Assembly (NCBI GenBank): GCA_017632155.1
Contig: JAGBRZ010000200.1
Location: forward strand, 95,761-159,760
Direction: 5' to 3'
DNA: 64,000 nucleotides
From: Clostridia bacterium
Lineage (GTDB): Bacteria; Bacillota_A; Clostridia; Oscillospirales; CAG-272
Shown: in pieces, positions 7,586 through 16,845 of the stretch
Layout of the letters: the number at the start of each line of letters is the position of its first letter
Position numbering within the stretch: the first letter of the stretch is position 1
Program-made: the position numbers and the translations under genes
The notes under the pieces: model-generated
The model's database searches: none
What the model was told of the DNA's origin: nothing
The model's input: the letters and a program-made list of their open reading frames with translations, nothing else

Positions 7586-9079
7586 ATGGCCAAATACTTA
7601 CTTGCACTCGATGCGGGAACAACAAGTTCCCGAGCTATAATATTCGATCTGAACGGAAAGATCATTTCAATGGATCAGCTTGAGTTTCCGCAGATCTTCC
7701 CGTGCGAAGGATACGTTGAGCACAATCCCGATGACATTTGGAACACACAGATAACAGTTGCTCAGAACGCCATTAAAAAAGCAGGTTTGGCGCACTCCGA
7801 TATATGTGCGATCGGTATAACCAACCAACGCGAAACAACAATCATTTGGGACAAAACCACCGGCAAACCCATATACAACGCAATAGTATGGCAATGCAGA
7901 AGAACGTCCGACTATTGCGATGAGCTCAGACGCTTGGGACTCACTGATATGATAAGAGAAAAAACAGGCCTTGTGCTTGACCCGTATTTCTCTGCGACAA
8001 AAATCAAATGGATCCTCGATCACGTTGAAGGTGCGCGAGATAGAGCCAAGAATGGCGAGCTGTGCTTTGGTACGGTTGATTCCTGGCTTATATATAACCT
8101 GACAGGTAAAAAGGTTCACGCAACCGATTACTCAAATGCATCAAGAACGATGCTATACAATATCAACGATCTTGAATGGGATAAGACGCTTCTTGAGGTA
8201 TTTGATATTCCCGCGTCAATCTTGCCTGAGGTGATGCCTTCTTCGGGTATCTTTGGTTATACTGCTCCCGAATTATTCGGCGGAAGCATTCCCGTTGCAG
8301 GAGTTGCCGGTGACCAGCAGGCTGCCCTTTTCGGTCAGTGCTGTTATAATCCCGGCGATGCGAAGAATACTTACGGCACCGGCGGATTCTTGCTTATGAA
8401 TACAGGTGAAAAGCCGGTGTTCTCTAAAAACGGTCTTGTCACAACCATCGCATGGGGATTGAACGGCAAGGTATATTATGCTCTTGAAGGATCTGTTTTC
8501 ATCTGCGGAGCGGCAGTACAGTGGCTTCGCGACGGTCTTGGGCTGGTCAATCGTGCAGCAGAAACCGAAGAGATTGCATCAACAGTAGCTGACAGCGGCG
8601 GAGTATATTTTGTTCCCGCCTTTGTAGGTCTTGGCGCACCTTATTGGGATCCATACGCAAGGGGATCAATATCGGGTTTGACTCGCGGAACAACTCGCGC
8701 TCACATTGTTCGTGCGGTTCTTGACTCTATGGCATTCCAAACTTACGACGTACTCGCTTTAATGCAATCTGAATCCGGAATCACATTTGACGCGCTTAAT
8801 GTAGACGGTGGTGCGTCGGCAAATAATCTTCTCTTAAAGATTCAAGCCGATCTTCTTGGAAAGAAAGTTCTTCGCCCGTCATGTATCGAAACCACTGCGC
8901 TTGGTGCGGCATATCTCGCGGGCTTGGGTGTTGGCGCAATATCTTCGACAAACAGCATTATATCCAACAGATCGATAGATACAGTGGTTGATTCCGATAT
9001 GGACATTTTGAAGCGTATGTCATTGATTAACGATTGGCATAAAGCCGTTGATCGCTCGCGCGGTTGGGTAAATAATTAA
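7586..9079 (+). CDS. glpK: Glycerol kinase
   Basis: About 497 residues, the usual length. Phosphorylates glycerol to glycerol 3-phosphate with ATP. FGGY-family features: [14 protein letters not shown] at the N-terminus, [21 protein letters not shown] near 245, and the [11 protein letters not shown] phosphate-binding loop. The ATG at 7586 has GGAGG 5 nt upstream; the frame can be extended to a TTG at 7574, but that lies upstream of the ribosome site. No glpF or glycerol-3-phosphate oxidase is adjacent. The only neighbour on the same strand is ldh. Confidence 0.96.
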   Translation: MAKYLLALDAGTTSSRAIIFDLNGKIISMDQLEFPQIFPCEGYVEHNPDDIWNTQITVAQNAIKKAGLAHSDICAIGITNQRETTIIWDKTTGKPIYNAIVWQCRRTSDYCDELRRLGLTDMIREKTGLVLDPYFSATKIKWILDHVEGARDRAKNGELCFGTVDSWLIYNLTGKKVHATDYSNASRTMLYNINDLEWDKTLLEVFDIPASILPEVMPSSGIFGYTAPELFGGSIPVAGVAGDQQAALFGQCCYNPGDAKNTYGTGGFLLMNTGEKPVFSKNGLVTTIAWGLNGKVYYALEGSVFICGAAVQWLRDGLGLVNRAAETEEIASTVADSGGVYFVPAFVGLGAPYWDPYARGSISGLTRGTTRAHIVRAVLDSMAFQTYDVLALMQSESGITFDALNVDGGASANNLLLKIQADLLGKKVLRPSCIETTALGAAYLAGLGVGAISSTNSIISNRSIDTVVDSDMDILKRMSLINDWHKAVDRSRGWVNN

Positions 9080-9110
9080 TAATATTTTTCATCAATTTGC
9101 AAATACTAAT

Positions 9111-9129
9111 TCCGAAAACATTTCGGAGG
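9111..9129 (+). promoter_or_regulatory. Small hairpin overlapping the ldh ribosome-binding site
   Basis: TCCGAAA (9111-9117) and TTTCGGA (9121-9127) can form a 7 bp stem with a 3 nt loop. The 3' arm covers the first half of the GGAGG Shine-Dalgarno (9125-9129). A weak translational modulator is possible; no known riboswitch was recognised. Confidence 0.4.
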
Positions 9130-9138
9130 TAATTTGCA

Positions 9139-10095
9139 ATGCACAATTATACAAAATGCGGTGTAATCGGTTGCGGTAACGTTGGTGCCACAACCGCTTA
9201 CACCCTTATGATTTCGGGATTATTTACAGAAATAGTTCTTGTAGATATAGATACCGTCAAAGCATCTGGCGAAGCGGAAGACATCGCACACGGCATACCA
9301 TTTAATGCGCCAAGCGATATTTATGCCGGGAATTACAATGATTTATCCGATGCAGGTATAATCATCATAACGGCGGGAGTTTCGCAACGACAGGGAGAAA
9401 CGAGGCTTGATCTTCTGCAACGAAATACAAAAGTTTTTTCAAGCATAATCGACAATCTGAAAAAGACGAATTTCGATGGTATCATTCTGGTTGTCACAAA
9501 TCCTGTAGATATATTAACTTATATCACAATTGCTATGTCGGGATATGACAGTAAAAAAGTATTGGGATCCGGTACAGTTCTTGATACTGCTCGGTTAAAA
9601 CAACTTATGGGCAACGAGCTACAGGTAGATCCAAGAAATATTCACACCTTTATCATCGGCGAGCACGGTGACAGCGAACTTCCGGTCTGGAGCAGTGCAA
9701 ACGTTTCGGGTATTGATATTTCTTCATTTTGTCACAAGTGTTCCGATAGTTGCAACGAGGAAATTTTCGAAGAAATCTTTGAAGATGTTCGTGATTCCGC
9801 GTACAGAATCATCAATGCTAAAGGCTCAACTTATTATGCCATTGCAGAAGCCGTGCACAGAATCGTTGAAGCTATCGTTAGAGACGAGCGTGCTATACTT
9901 CCCGTTTCCGCGCTTCTTGAAGGACAATATGGTATAAACGGAATTTGCCTGGGTGTTCCTTGCGTTATCGGCAAAAACGGAATAGAAGAAATACTCGAAA
10001 TACCGTTAAATGAAAACGAAAAAAACAGACTTCTTCGTTCTGCATCTACCCTTCATTCCACACTCGGTAATCTCGGTATAAATATATCAGTTTAA
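9139..10095 (+). CDS. ldh: L-lactate dehydrogenase
   Basis: 318 residues. Reduces pyruvate to L-lactate with NADH. Rossmann motif GCGNVGATTAYTLM at 9-22, Asp at the end of beta-2 (LVDIDTVK) selecting NAD, the substrate loop AGVSQRQGETRLDLLQRN with Gln at the position that separates lactate from malate dehydrogenases (which have Arg), and the catalytic His in GEHGDSE. GGAGG precedes the ATG. A bidirectional terminator follows. It lies 59 bp after glpK, so both may be expressed together, linking glycerol or sugar use to fermentation. Confidence 0.93.
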   Translation: MHNYTKCGVIGCGNVGATTAYTLMISGLFTEIVLVDIDTVKASGEAEDIAHGIPFNAPSDIYAGNYNDLSDAGIIIITAGVSQRQGETRLDLLQRNTKVFSSIIDNLKKTNFDGIILVVTNPVDILTYITIAMSGYDSKKVLGSGTVLDTARLKQLMGNELQVDPRNIHTFIIGEHGDSELPVWSSANVSGIDISSFCHKCSDSCNEEIFEEIFEDVRDSAYRIINAKGSTYYAIAEAVHRIVEAIVRDERAILPVSALLEGQYGINGICLGVPCVIGKNGIEEILEIPLNENEKNRLLRSASTLHSTLGNLGINISV

Positions 10096-10140
10096 AAAAG
10101 ACCTCGTGCGTGTATTAGCCACACGCACGAGGTCTTCTAA
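10094..10140. terminator. Bidirectional terminator between ldh and dxs
   Basis: 16 bp perfect stem: AAGACCTCGTGCGTGT (10098-10113) with its complement at 10121-10136. The A-run at 10094-10099 gives a U-run on the minus strand for dxs; the plus side has a weaker TT-rich tail. Confidence 0.88.
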
Positions 10141-12036
10141 TTATTTATATGCCTCGATCATTTCAATAATTGCATCTGCAACAGTCGAAGAGTCAACTCC
10201 GGCAGATTGCCAAACATTTTCACCCTTTTCGGGGATAGCAAAATTATCGTCAACGGCAATTATCTTATGTCTTGCTCTCGTTAATATTTTACGGCGACGA
10301 AGCTCAAACGAAAGGTTCATACCGAAGCCACCCGATAGTATCTCTTCTTCAAGAAATACTATGTTTTTTACCGTGTAGGGCAACAGTTCGGAAATAATAT
10401 CTGCCAAAGCATCGTAAGGCTTGATAAACTCACACAAAAGTATTGCGCAAGTAATTCCCGAATCCATAAGCTGTGCGGCAGCCTCAAGAGCTGTCGACGC
10501 CATTCTGCCATGAGTGATAATAACGTTGTCCGTTACATCGTTCAGCGCAAAGCTTCTGACAGAAATATCATCATAAACTTCGTTGCCGTAAAACGCAGAT
10601 CTTACAATTTCATCCTCCACTGCATTTGGGTATCTGATTGCAGAAGGCTTACCGAGTGTAACAGCGCACTTAAAAGATCTTTCAAGAGCCTCATAAGTGG
10701 CGGGAGTAAATATCGTCATCTCGGGAATCGCAGATAGAAATGACACATCAAATATTCCGTGGTGTGTTGCACCGTCGGAAGGATTCAGACCTGCTCTGTC
10801 GATGGCAAAAATTACAGGAAGATCTTGAAGGGCAACATCGTGCAGAATGTTATCGTAACCTCTCTGCAAGAAAGTAGAATAAATTGCACACACGGGAACC
10901 ATATTTCCTGCCGCAAGTCCTGCGGCAAAAGTAACTGCGTGTTCCTCGGCTATACCGACGTCAAAGAATCTATCCGGCAGTTGCTTTTCAAATTCAGAAA
11001 GTCCTGTTCCGCGCCCCATAGCTGCTGTTATAGCACAAATACGTTCATCATCCGTCGCCGATTGAAGAATCGTTTTACCGAACGCCTGCGAAAATCCTCC
11101 TGCAGGCTCAGCATCCTTCGGTGCAACAGAATGATACTTATCTGGACGTTCCTCTGCCGGAGCATAGCCTCTTCCCTTTTGGGTCTTAACATGCACAAGC
11201 ACGCATTGATTGCATTTCTTTGCTTCAGCAAGCATATCTTCGAGTTCGCCTATATCATGACCATCAATCGGTCCAATATAGTAAAGACCAAGATTCTCGA
11301 AATAGTTTGAACCGTAAAGAATATTCTTGATACCTTTTTTGCACTTTACGATAAAGGAAACCAACGGTTTTCCGACAAAAGGGATTTTAGCCAAAAAGCT
11401 TCTGGTCGCCTCTTTGGTTTTGAAATATTTTGGACTTGTACGAAGTTTCGAGAGAGTTTTAGCAACGCTGCCAATATTCTTTGAGATAGACATCTCATTT
11501 TCATTAAGAACAATGACAAGCTTAAGCCCCTCGGTTCTATCGCAGTTGTTCAGCGCCTCATAGATCATGCCGCCGGTGAATGCTCCGTCACCAACAACAG
11601 CGACTGTGTAAGCATCCCCGCCCTTCAGCTTTTCTGCCTCTGCAATACCAAGTGCAGCAGAAATGGACGTCGAACTGTGTCCCGCGCCAAAAGGATCATA
11701 CTCGCTTTCGGTTCTCTTAGTAAAACCTGAAAGTCCACCGGGGGTACGCAGAGAGTTGAACTCTTCTCTTCTTCCGGTTACTAATTTATGCACATAGCTT
11801 TGGTGCCCTACATCCCAGACTATTTTATCTTCGGGAGTATTAAAAACTCTGTGAAGTGCAAGAGTCAGTTCTACGACACCAAGATTGGACGCCAAATGCC
11901 CGCCGCATTCATTTACATTTTGAATCAGATAATCTCTAATTTCTTCAGCAAGTACCGCAGTATTTTCGCGGTCAAATTCGCGGAGATCACTTGGTGAATT
12001 AATTCCGCTCAAAAAAGTGTATTTATTATTTGTCAT
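10141..12036 (-). CDS. dxs: 1-deoxy-D-xylulose-5-phosphate synthase
   Basis: 631 residues, full length. Thiamine-diphosphate enzyme joining pyruvate and glyceraldehyde 3-phosphate, first step of the MEP isoprenoid pathway. TPP motif GDGAFTGGMIYEALNN near 155, GHSSTSISAALGIA near 120, and DRAGLNPSDGATHHGIFD in the pyrimidine domain. It starts 18 bp after the acyl-ACP thioesterase stop, so the two share the promoter at 12839-12867. It supplies the pathway served here by ispD, ispF and ispA. Confidence 0.97.
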   Translation of the reverse strand: MTNNKYTFLSGINSPSDLREFDRENTAVLAEEIRDYLIQNVNECGGHLASNLGVVELTLALHRVFNTPEDKIVWDVGHQSYVHKLVTGRREEFNSLRTPGGLSGFTKRTESEYDPFGAGHSSTSISAALGIAEAEKLKGGDAYTVAVVGDGAFTGGMIYEALNNCDRTEGLKLVIVLNENEMSISKNIGSVAKTLSKLRTSPKYFKTKEATRSFLAKIPFVGKPLVSFIVKCKKGIKNILYGSNYFENLGLYYIGPIDGHDIGELEDMLAEAKKCNQCVLVHVKTQKGRGYAPAEERPDKYHSVAPKDAEPAGGFSQAFGKTILQSATDDERICAITAAMGRGTGLSEFEKQLPDRFFDVGIAEEHAVTFAAGLAAGNMVPVCAIYSTFLQRGYDNILHDVALQDLPVIFAIDRAGLNPSDGATHHGIFDVSFLSAIPEMTIFTPATYEALERSFKCAVTLGKPSAIRYPNAVEDEIVRSAFYGNEVYDDISVRSFALNDVTDNVIITHGRMASTALEAAAQLMDSGITCAILLCEFIKPYDALADIISELLPYTVKNIVFLEEEILSGGFGMNLSFELRRRKILTRARHKIIAVDDNFAIPEKGENVWQSAGVDSSTVADAIIEMIEAYK

Positions 12037-12054
12037 GATCTTCCCAATAATTTA

Positions 12055-12813
12055 TTATGTCGTTTTATCAGTCACAAAAGTTAACTTTACGTCAAAAGAA
12101 TTCTTGTCTGCGCCGAATTTTCTTCCACTGAAACATATAACATCATCATTTTTGCAACATTTGATGATTTCAAATTCATCGCCTGCCAATAATTCGTAGT
12201 TGAACCAAACGTCAATACGCTTAAGATCGCCGAGTCGATCCCTTTCGGAATCTGTCATTGCATCATACACAAAATCACCATAGCGCGTATTATTGACGTG
12301 ACCAACGCCATCGGTCATACTGGGGCGCACCCTTCGTGTTTCAACAACAGCAGAAGGCGAATTGATCTTCAATCTTCTTTCAAGACCTTCAAGAACGGGA
12401 TTGTGAGATTCAAGATCAACCACAGCTAACTTATCTTTATTCAAGCATATTTTTCTTGCTTCGGTTTCAAACAGAGTCGAAACAGTTGCACCAACAGCAA
12501 CGACATCTCCGTTTTCATCTTTGAAATCAAAATCTCTTCGAAAGGAAGGAACTCTTCCTCCGGCGTGCCATGTTGTACCGATAATTTTCTCAGTAGGCTT
12601 AATTCTGCGACTTAGTTCTATAGAGGTAGATAGGAGAACCCATGAAATACCGTGATTTTCCATCAAATACTTCTCGCCTAACTGTAACTCGTCGAGATGT
12701 TCTTCTATCATTCCCATTATCATTCTTTGATATGCGGATATTGTAAAATGACCGTTCGAATTATACATCGAAATGTCTACGTTGATATTATGTTTAAGGT
12801 TAAGCTCGTTCAT
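12055..12813 (-). CDS. Acyl-ACP thioesterase (FatA/FatB family)
   Basis: 252 residues. Double-hotdog thioesterase that hydrolyses acyl-ACP to release fatty acids. The two hotdog halves are visible: N-terminal half with WVLLSTSIELSRRIKPTEKI, and C-terminal half starting near 160 with GHVNNTRYGDFVYD, which carries the conserved catalytic Asn region. GGAGGC lies 7 nt before the ATG. It heads a two-gene unit with dxs. Bacterial members often set fatty acid chain length; chain preference cannot be read here. Confidence 0.88.
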   Translation of the reverse strand: MNELNLKHNINVDISMYNSNGHFTISAYQRMIMGMIEEHLDELQLGEKYLMENHGISWVLLSTSIELSRRIKPTEKIIGTTWHAGGRVPSFRRDFDFKDENGDVVAVGATVSTLFETEARKICLNKDKLAVVDLESHNPVLEGLERRLKINSPSAVVETRRVRPSMTDGVGHVNNTRYGDFVYDAMTDSERDRLGDLKRIDVWFNYELLAGDEFEIIKCCKNDDVICFSGRKFGADKNSFDVKLTFVTDKTT

Positions 12814-12838
12814 TTCAAGCCTCCGATTATTTTATTAA

Positions 12839-12867
12839 ATTATACTATAAATTTAAGAAAATTGCAA
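12839..12867 (-). promoter_or_regulatory. Promoter of the thioesterase-dxs unit
   Basis: Minus strand: TTGCAA (12867-12862), 17 bp spacer, TATAAT (12844-12839). Divergent from the HAD gene promoter, with the two -35 regions 17 bp apart. Confidence 0.8.
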
Positions 12868-12884
12868 GTATAAATAATTAATAC

Positions 12885-12913
12885 TTGAATTTTATGCTAA
12901 AATAGTATATAAT
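12885..12913 (+). promoter_or_regulatory. Promoter of HAD phosphatase-sulfatase unit
   Basis: TTGAAT (12885-12890), 17 bp spacer, TATAAT (12908-12913). Confidence 0.75.
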
Positions 12914-12942
12914 AATAGCATAAAGGTATATGGAGATAAATA

Positions 12943-13623
12943 ATGATTAAATTATGCATTTTCGACCTTGACGGTACTACAATCAATTCACTTGCTTCAA
13001 TCGCTTATTTTGCTAATGAAACACTTAAAGAATTTGGACTTGAACCATTCGAGGTCGACGAATACAGACACCTTGCCGGCGGCGGCGCAAAAAAGCTTAT
13101 GACGAACCTCATTAAAGCCAGAGGCGCAAATCCGGATCTGCTTGACAATATGGTCAGCGATTGGCTTGGAAGATACGAAAAGAACGCATTTTATCTGACT
13201 GAGCCATATGAAGGAATAACAGAGATGTTGCGTCAACTTAAGGCTATGGGAATAAAAACAGCAATCGTAACAAACAAGAGCCAAAGAGTCGCTACATCCA
13301 TCATTAACGGCGCATTCGGGGCTCCGGGCGAATTGATCGATATGGCAATTGCCGAGCATCCGGGAATGGTACTTAAACCCCGACCGGATGAATTAATAAA
13401 CGTCGGAAGAGCCTATGGAATTTCGATGTCAGAAACTATGTATATCGGCGATCACGGAATTGATATGCAAACCGGCAAGAATGCAGGTGCATACGCTTGC
13501 GGTGTAACTTGGGGATTTCATACCAGAGAACATCTTTTAGCAGAGGGGGCGGACTTCATTGCCGACGCGCCGCTTCAAATCATTGAAATTATTAATAATG
13601 AACATAAGGAGAACAGCAAATGA
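12943..13623 (+). CDS. HAD-family phosphatase, phosphoglycolate phosphatase-like
   Basis: 226 residues. Motif I is FDLDGTTINSL at 8-18 with the nucleophile Asp10 and general acid Asp12. An alpha-helical cap follows (about 20-80), then motif II IVTNKS near 105, the Lys in VLKPRPD and motif IV YIGDHGIDMQTGKNAG near 170. It resembles Gph/PpaX-type phosphatases; the substrate is not determined. TGGAGA is upstream of the ATG. The stop overlaps the sulfatase start by 4 bp (ATGA), a close pairing suggesting linked function, perhaps on sulfated or phosphorylated sugars. Confidence 0.9.
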   Translation: MIKLCIFDLDGTTINSLASIAYFANETLKEFGLEPFEVDEYRHLAGGGAKKLMTNLIKARGANPDLLDNMVSDWLGRYEKNAFYLTEPYEGITEMLRQLKAMGIKTAIVTNKSQRVATSIINGAFGAPGELIDMAIAEHPGMVLKPRPDELINVGRAYGISMSETMYIGDHGIDMQTGKNAGAYACGVTWGFHTREHLLAEGADFIADAPLQIIEIINNEHKENSK

Positions 13624-15071
13624 AACGTAAAAACGTGCTGATGATCTTCACAGACCAGCAAAGAGCGGATACCATTCACGCGCTTGGCAACGACAAAATC
13701 GTTACCCCGGCACTTGACAGTATTGCAAACGAAGCAGTAGTTTTCGACCGCTGCTATACCCCGTCTCCCGTATGCGTTCCCGCAAGACTTTGTATGAAGG
13801 CGGGTCAATACTGCGCAAGAACGGGAAATAACAACAATAATCCTAACATAGCTTATGACGGAGAGGGATTCTACAAGCGCTTTACCGACGCGGGCTACAA
13901 CACCTGTGCCATTGGTAAGATGCACAATTCCCCCGTACTTTATGACGGTATGGGATTCAGAAAGAGAATCTCCCAAGAGGAGCTTTCTCATCCCGATGAT
14001 GATTACACAAATTTCATCTGTAATTCTCCCTACAAATACGTCTTCGACTATATGGGACAAAGATCGGATATGTATTACATACCCCAGATCTCACAGCTTC
14101 CCGCAGAAGTACATCCTACACAGTGGATAGGCGACAACTGCGTTGAGTTCATCAAGAACGCAGATACAAACGAGGAACCCATTTTCCTTGTGGCATCCTT
14201 CATTCATCCTCATCCTCCGTTTGCACCGCCTGCGCCATGGAATAAAATGTACCGCAAGAATGTTCGTGATCCATTTGTTCCCGAAGATCCCGATTCCTAC
14301 GAGGATATGCTTCGAAACAAGTACACCTGCGACGCTCTTGGAATTTCTCCCAGACGCCTTGAGCTTCTCAATCAGTATTATTACGCTTGCATTTCCTTCG
14401 TTGACTATCAGATCGGCAGAATTATTGCCGAGCTGAAGGCAAAGGGTATATACGACGACACGATTATTATGTTCTCTTCCGACCACGGAGATATGATGGG
14501 TGACTACGCTTCTATGGGTAAGCGCACAATGCTCGATGCTGCGGCAAGAATCCCCTTCCTTCTTAAGATTCCGGGCAAGGAGCACGAAATAAGAGTCGAT
14601 CCCGCTTCTCTTGTTGATGTTGCACCTACACTTCTTTCGGCGTGCGGTATTGATTACGATCCCGCGGACTTTGACGGTGTAAACCTTATGACTGATTCGC
14701 ACGACTTTGTATATTCGCAATACGGAAACGGAACTATCGGCATTTATATGGTAGCATCCGGCGAAGACAAGCTTGTTTACTCAGCGGTCGGAAACAGATA
14801 TTTTTACTTTGACTCCTTCCCGGATGCAGTTGATAAGTATGACGAAAACAATGAAAGAGTTATGTATCTCAAGCAGAAGCTCGACGATTACATTGCATGC
14901 GATGTTTGCACCGAGATCGAGACTGAACCCAAAGAAAGCCCTGCAAGACAGCCTAAATATTCCTTCTATCCTCCGCTTAATGACCATATCAGAAGAATGG
15001 ACGAGGAAAAAGGCAGAATGCCCGAAGGATATGACATCGTAGTCGGCTCCAAGCAGACCGATTTTTGGTGA
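13620..15071 (+). CDS. Type I sulfatase (Cys-type)
   Basis: 483 residues, no signal peptide, so apparently cytoplasmic. Hydrolyses sulfate esters using formylglycine formed from Cys52 in the C-x-P-x-R signature CVPAR (52-56), followed by LCMKAGQYCARTG. Metal ligands are the FTDQQ segment near 10-14 and FSSDHGDMMGD near 285. A Cys-type site in an anaerobe needs anaerobic sulfatase maturating enzyme, which is not in the window. It is translationally coupled to a HAD phosphatase. Likely role: desulfation of imported host or dietary glycans; substrate unknown. Confidence 0.92.
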   Translation: MKRKNVLMIFTDQQRADTIHALGNDKIVTPALDSIANEAVVFDRCYTPSPVCVPARLCMKAGQYCARTGNNNNNPNIAYDGEGFYKRFTDAGYNTCAIGKMHNSPVLYDGMGFRKRISQEELSHPDDDYTNFICNSPYKYVFDYMGQRSDMYYIPQISQLPAEVHPTQWIGDNCVEFIKNADTNEEPIFLVASFIHPHPPFAPPAPWNKMYRKNVRDPFVPEDPDSYEDMLRNKYTCDALGISPRRLELLNQYYYACISFVDYQIGRIIAELKAKGIYDDTIIMFSSDHGDMMGDYASMGKRTMLDAAARIPFLLKIPGKEHEIRVDPASLVDVAPTLLSACGIDYDPADFDGVNLMTDSHDFVYSQYGNGTIGIYMVASGEDKLVYSAVGNRYFYFDSFPDAVDKYDENNERVMYLKQKLDDYIACDVCTEIETEPKESPARQPKYSFYPPLNDHIRRMDEEKGRMPEGYDIVVGSKQTDFW

Positions 15072-15094
15072 GCCATTTAAAAATAAATACATAA

Positions 15095-15130
15095 AAAACT
15101 ACCGACAGATCACCGTCTGTCGGTAGTTTT
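15095..15130. terminator. Bidirectional terminator between sulfatase and fhs
   Basis: 15 bp stem: AAAACTACCGACAGA (15095-15109) with its complement at 15116-15130, 6 nt loop. A-rich 5' and T-rich 3' flanks serve both strands. Confidence 0.92.
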
Positions 15131-15143
15131 CTGTTATAAGGTA

Positions 15144-16817
15144 TCAGAAAAGACCGCTGATCTTTCCGGTTTCGTCAACGTCGATGCGTTCTGCCGCGGG
15201 AACCTTAGGAAGGCCGGGCATTGTCATAATATCGCCGGTGAGTGCAACAATAAATCCTGCGCCTGCGGAAAGTCTGAGGGCGCGAACCGTTACGGTAAAT
15301 CCTTCGGGTGCGCCGATCTTTGTCATATCGTCTGAGAAGCTATACTGAGTCTTTGCCATACAGATGGGGAGATTGCCGTATCCGGCTGCAGTAAGTCTGT
15401 CTGCTTCTTTCTTCGCAGCTGCGGTAAGAATAGCGCCTTCGCCCCTGTAAACCTTACGAACGATTGCATTGATCTTATCTTCAATAGTACCTTCAAGTTC
15501 ATAGCTGAAAGTAAAATCATTTTCTTCTTCACAAAGTTTTACAACTTCGTTTGCAAGCTCAATAGCTCCGTTTCCGCCGTCTGCCCAAACGGTCGAAAGA
15601 ACAGTTTTAACTCCGAGTTCAGAACACTTTTCCATAACAAGGTTAATCTCGGCATCGGTATCGGTCGGGAACTTATTTACAGCCACAACGCAAGGCAGAT
15701 TATAAACTTCCTTGATGTTGGAAACGTGACGAAGAAGGTTAGGAATGCCCGCTTCAAGAGCTACGAGATTTTCCTCGCCGAGTGCTGTCTTGGGAAGTCC
15801 ACCGTGCATCTTGAGCGCACGAATGGTTGCAACCATAACAACAGCGTCGGGCTTAAGACCGGCATATCGGCACTTGATATCAAGGAACTTCTCTGCTCCA
15901 AGGTCTGCTCCGAAACCTGCCTCGGTAACACAATACTCGCCAAGTCGAAGTGCCATCTTTGTTGCGGTTACTGTATTACAACCGTGTGCAATGTTAGCAA
16001 AAGGTCCGCCGTGAACAAGTGCAGGAGTGCCCTCAAGAGTCTGAACAAGGTTAGGACTCATGGCATCCTTCAGAAGAGCCGCCATTGCGCCAACAGCCTT
16101 AAGATCTCCTGCTGTTACGGGCTTGTCATCATAGGTGTATCCCACAACAATTCGAGCAAGTCTTTCCTTGAGGTCGGTAATCGAGTTTGCAAGGCAGAAT
16201 ACCGCCATAATCTCAGATGCTACGGTAATATCATATCCGTCCTCACGCGGAACACCGTTGACCTTGCTTCCAAGGCCGTTTACAATGGCACGGAGCTGAC
16301 GGTCATTCATATCAACGCAACGCTTCCAAGTGATCTTTCTGGGATCGATGTTGAGAGCATTGCCCTGATAGATGTGGTTATCAAGCATAGCAGCAAGAAG
16401 GTTGTTTGCCGCGCCGATTGCGTGGAAATCTCCCGTAAAATGGAGATTGATATCTTCCATAGGTACAACCTGAGCATATCCGCCGCCTGCCGCTCCACCC
16501 TTGATTCCAAAAACGGGGCCAAGAGAGGGCTCACGAAGCGCTGCAATAGACTTTTTACCTATCTTACGAAGTCCATCAGCAAGTCCAATCGAGGTGGTTG
16601 TCTTTCCTTCGCCGGCAGGAGTGGGGGTTATAGCTGTAACGAGAACAAGCTTGCCGTTCTTTTCGGGAGTATCTGCAAGAAGATTTCTGTCTATCTTTGC
16701 CTTATACTTTCCGTATTGATCGAGATACTTTTCGTCAATTCCGGCAGTTTGAGCAATTTCTGTTATAGGACGCAGTATAGTTTGCTGAGCTATTTCAATA
16801 TCGGTTAAGTATGCCAT
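15144..16817 (-). CDS. fhs: Formate-tetrahydrofolate ligase
   Basis: 557 residues, full length. ATP-dependent formation of 10-formyl-tetrahydrofolate, feeding purines, formyl-Met and, in acetogens, the methyl branch of the Wood-Ljungdahl pathway. P-loop [19 protein letters not shown] near 65-83, then [25 protein letters not shown] lies upstream of the ATG. It is last in a long minus-strand run, 28 bp after a sulfatase, and ends at a strong terminator. No other Wood-Ljungdahl genes are here, so a general one-carbon role is the safe reading. Confidence 0.97.
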   Translation of the reverse strand: MAYLTDIEIAQQTILRPITEIAQTAGIDEKYLDQYGKYKAKIDRNLLADTPEKNGKLVLVTAITPTPAGEGKTTTSIGLADGLRKIGKKSIAALREPSLGPVFGIKGGAAGGGYAQVVPMEDINLHFTGDFHAIGAANNLLAAMLDNHIYQGNALNIDPRKITWKRCVDMNDRQLRAIVNGLGSKVNGVPREDGYDITVASEIMAVFCLANSITDLKERLARIVVGYTYDDKPVTAGDLKAVGAMAALLKDAMSPNLVQTLEGTPALVHGGPFANIAHGCNTVTATKMALRLGEYCVTEAGFGADLGAEKFLDIKCRYAGLKPDAVVMVATIRALKMHGGLPKTALGEENLVALEAGIPNLLRHVSNIKEVYNLPCVVAVNKFPTDTDAEINLVMEKCSELGVKTVLSTVWADGGNGAIELANEVVKLCEEENDFTFSYELEGTIEDKINAIVRKVYRGEGAILTAAAKKEADRLTAAGYGNLPICMAKTQYSFSDDMTKIGAPEGFTVTVRALRLSAGAGFIVALTGDIMTMPGLPKVPAAERIDVDETGKISGLF

Positions 16818-16845
16818 ATTTCTTCTCCTTAAATTTTAAGAATAA

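Noticed and set aside
15726..16808. 360-codon frame antisense to fhs
   Set aside because: Fhs is full length with its P-loop and terminator; the opposite frame has no family features.
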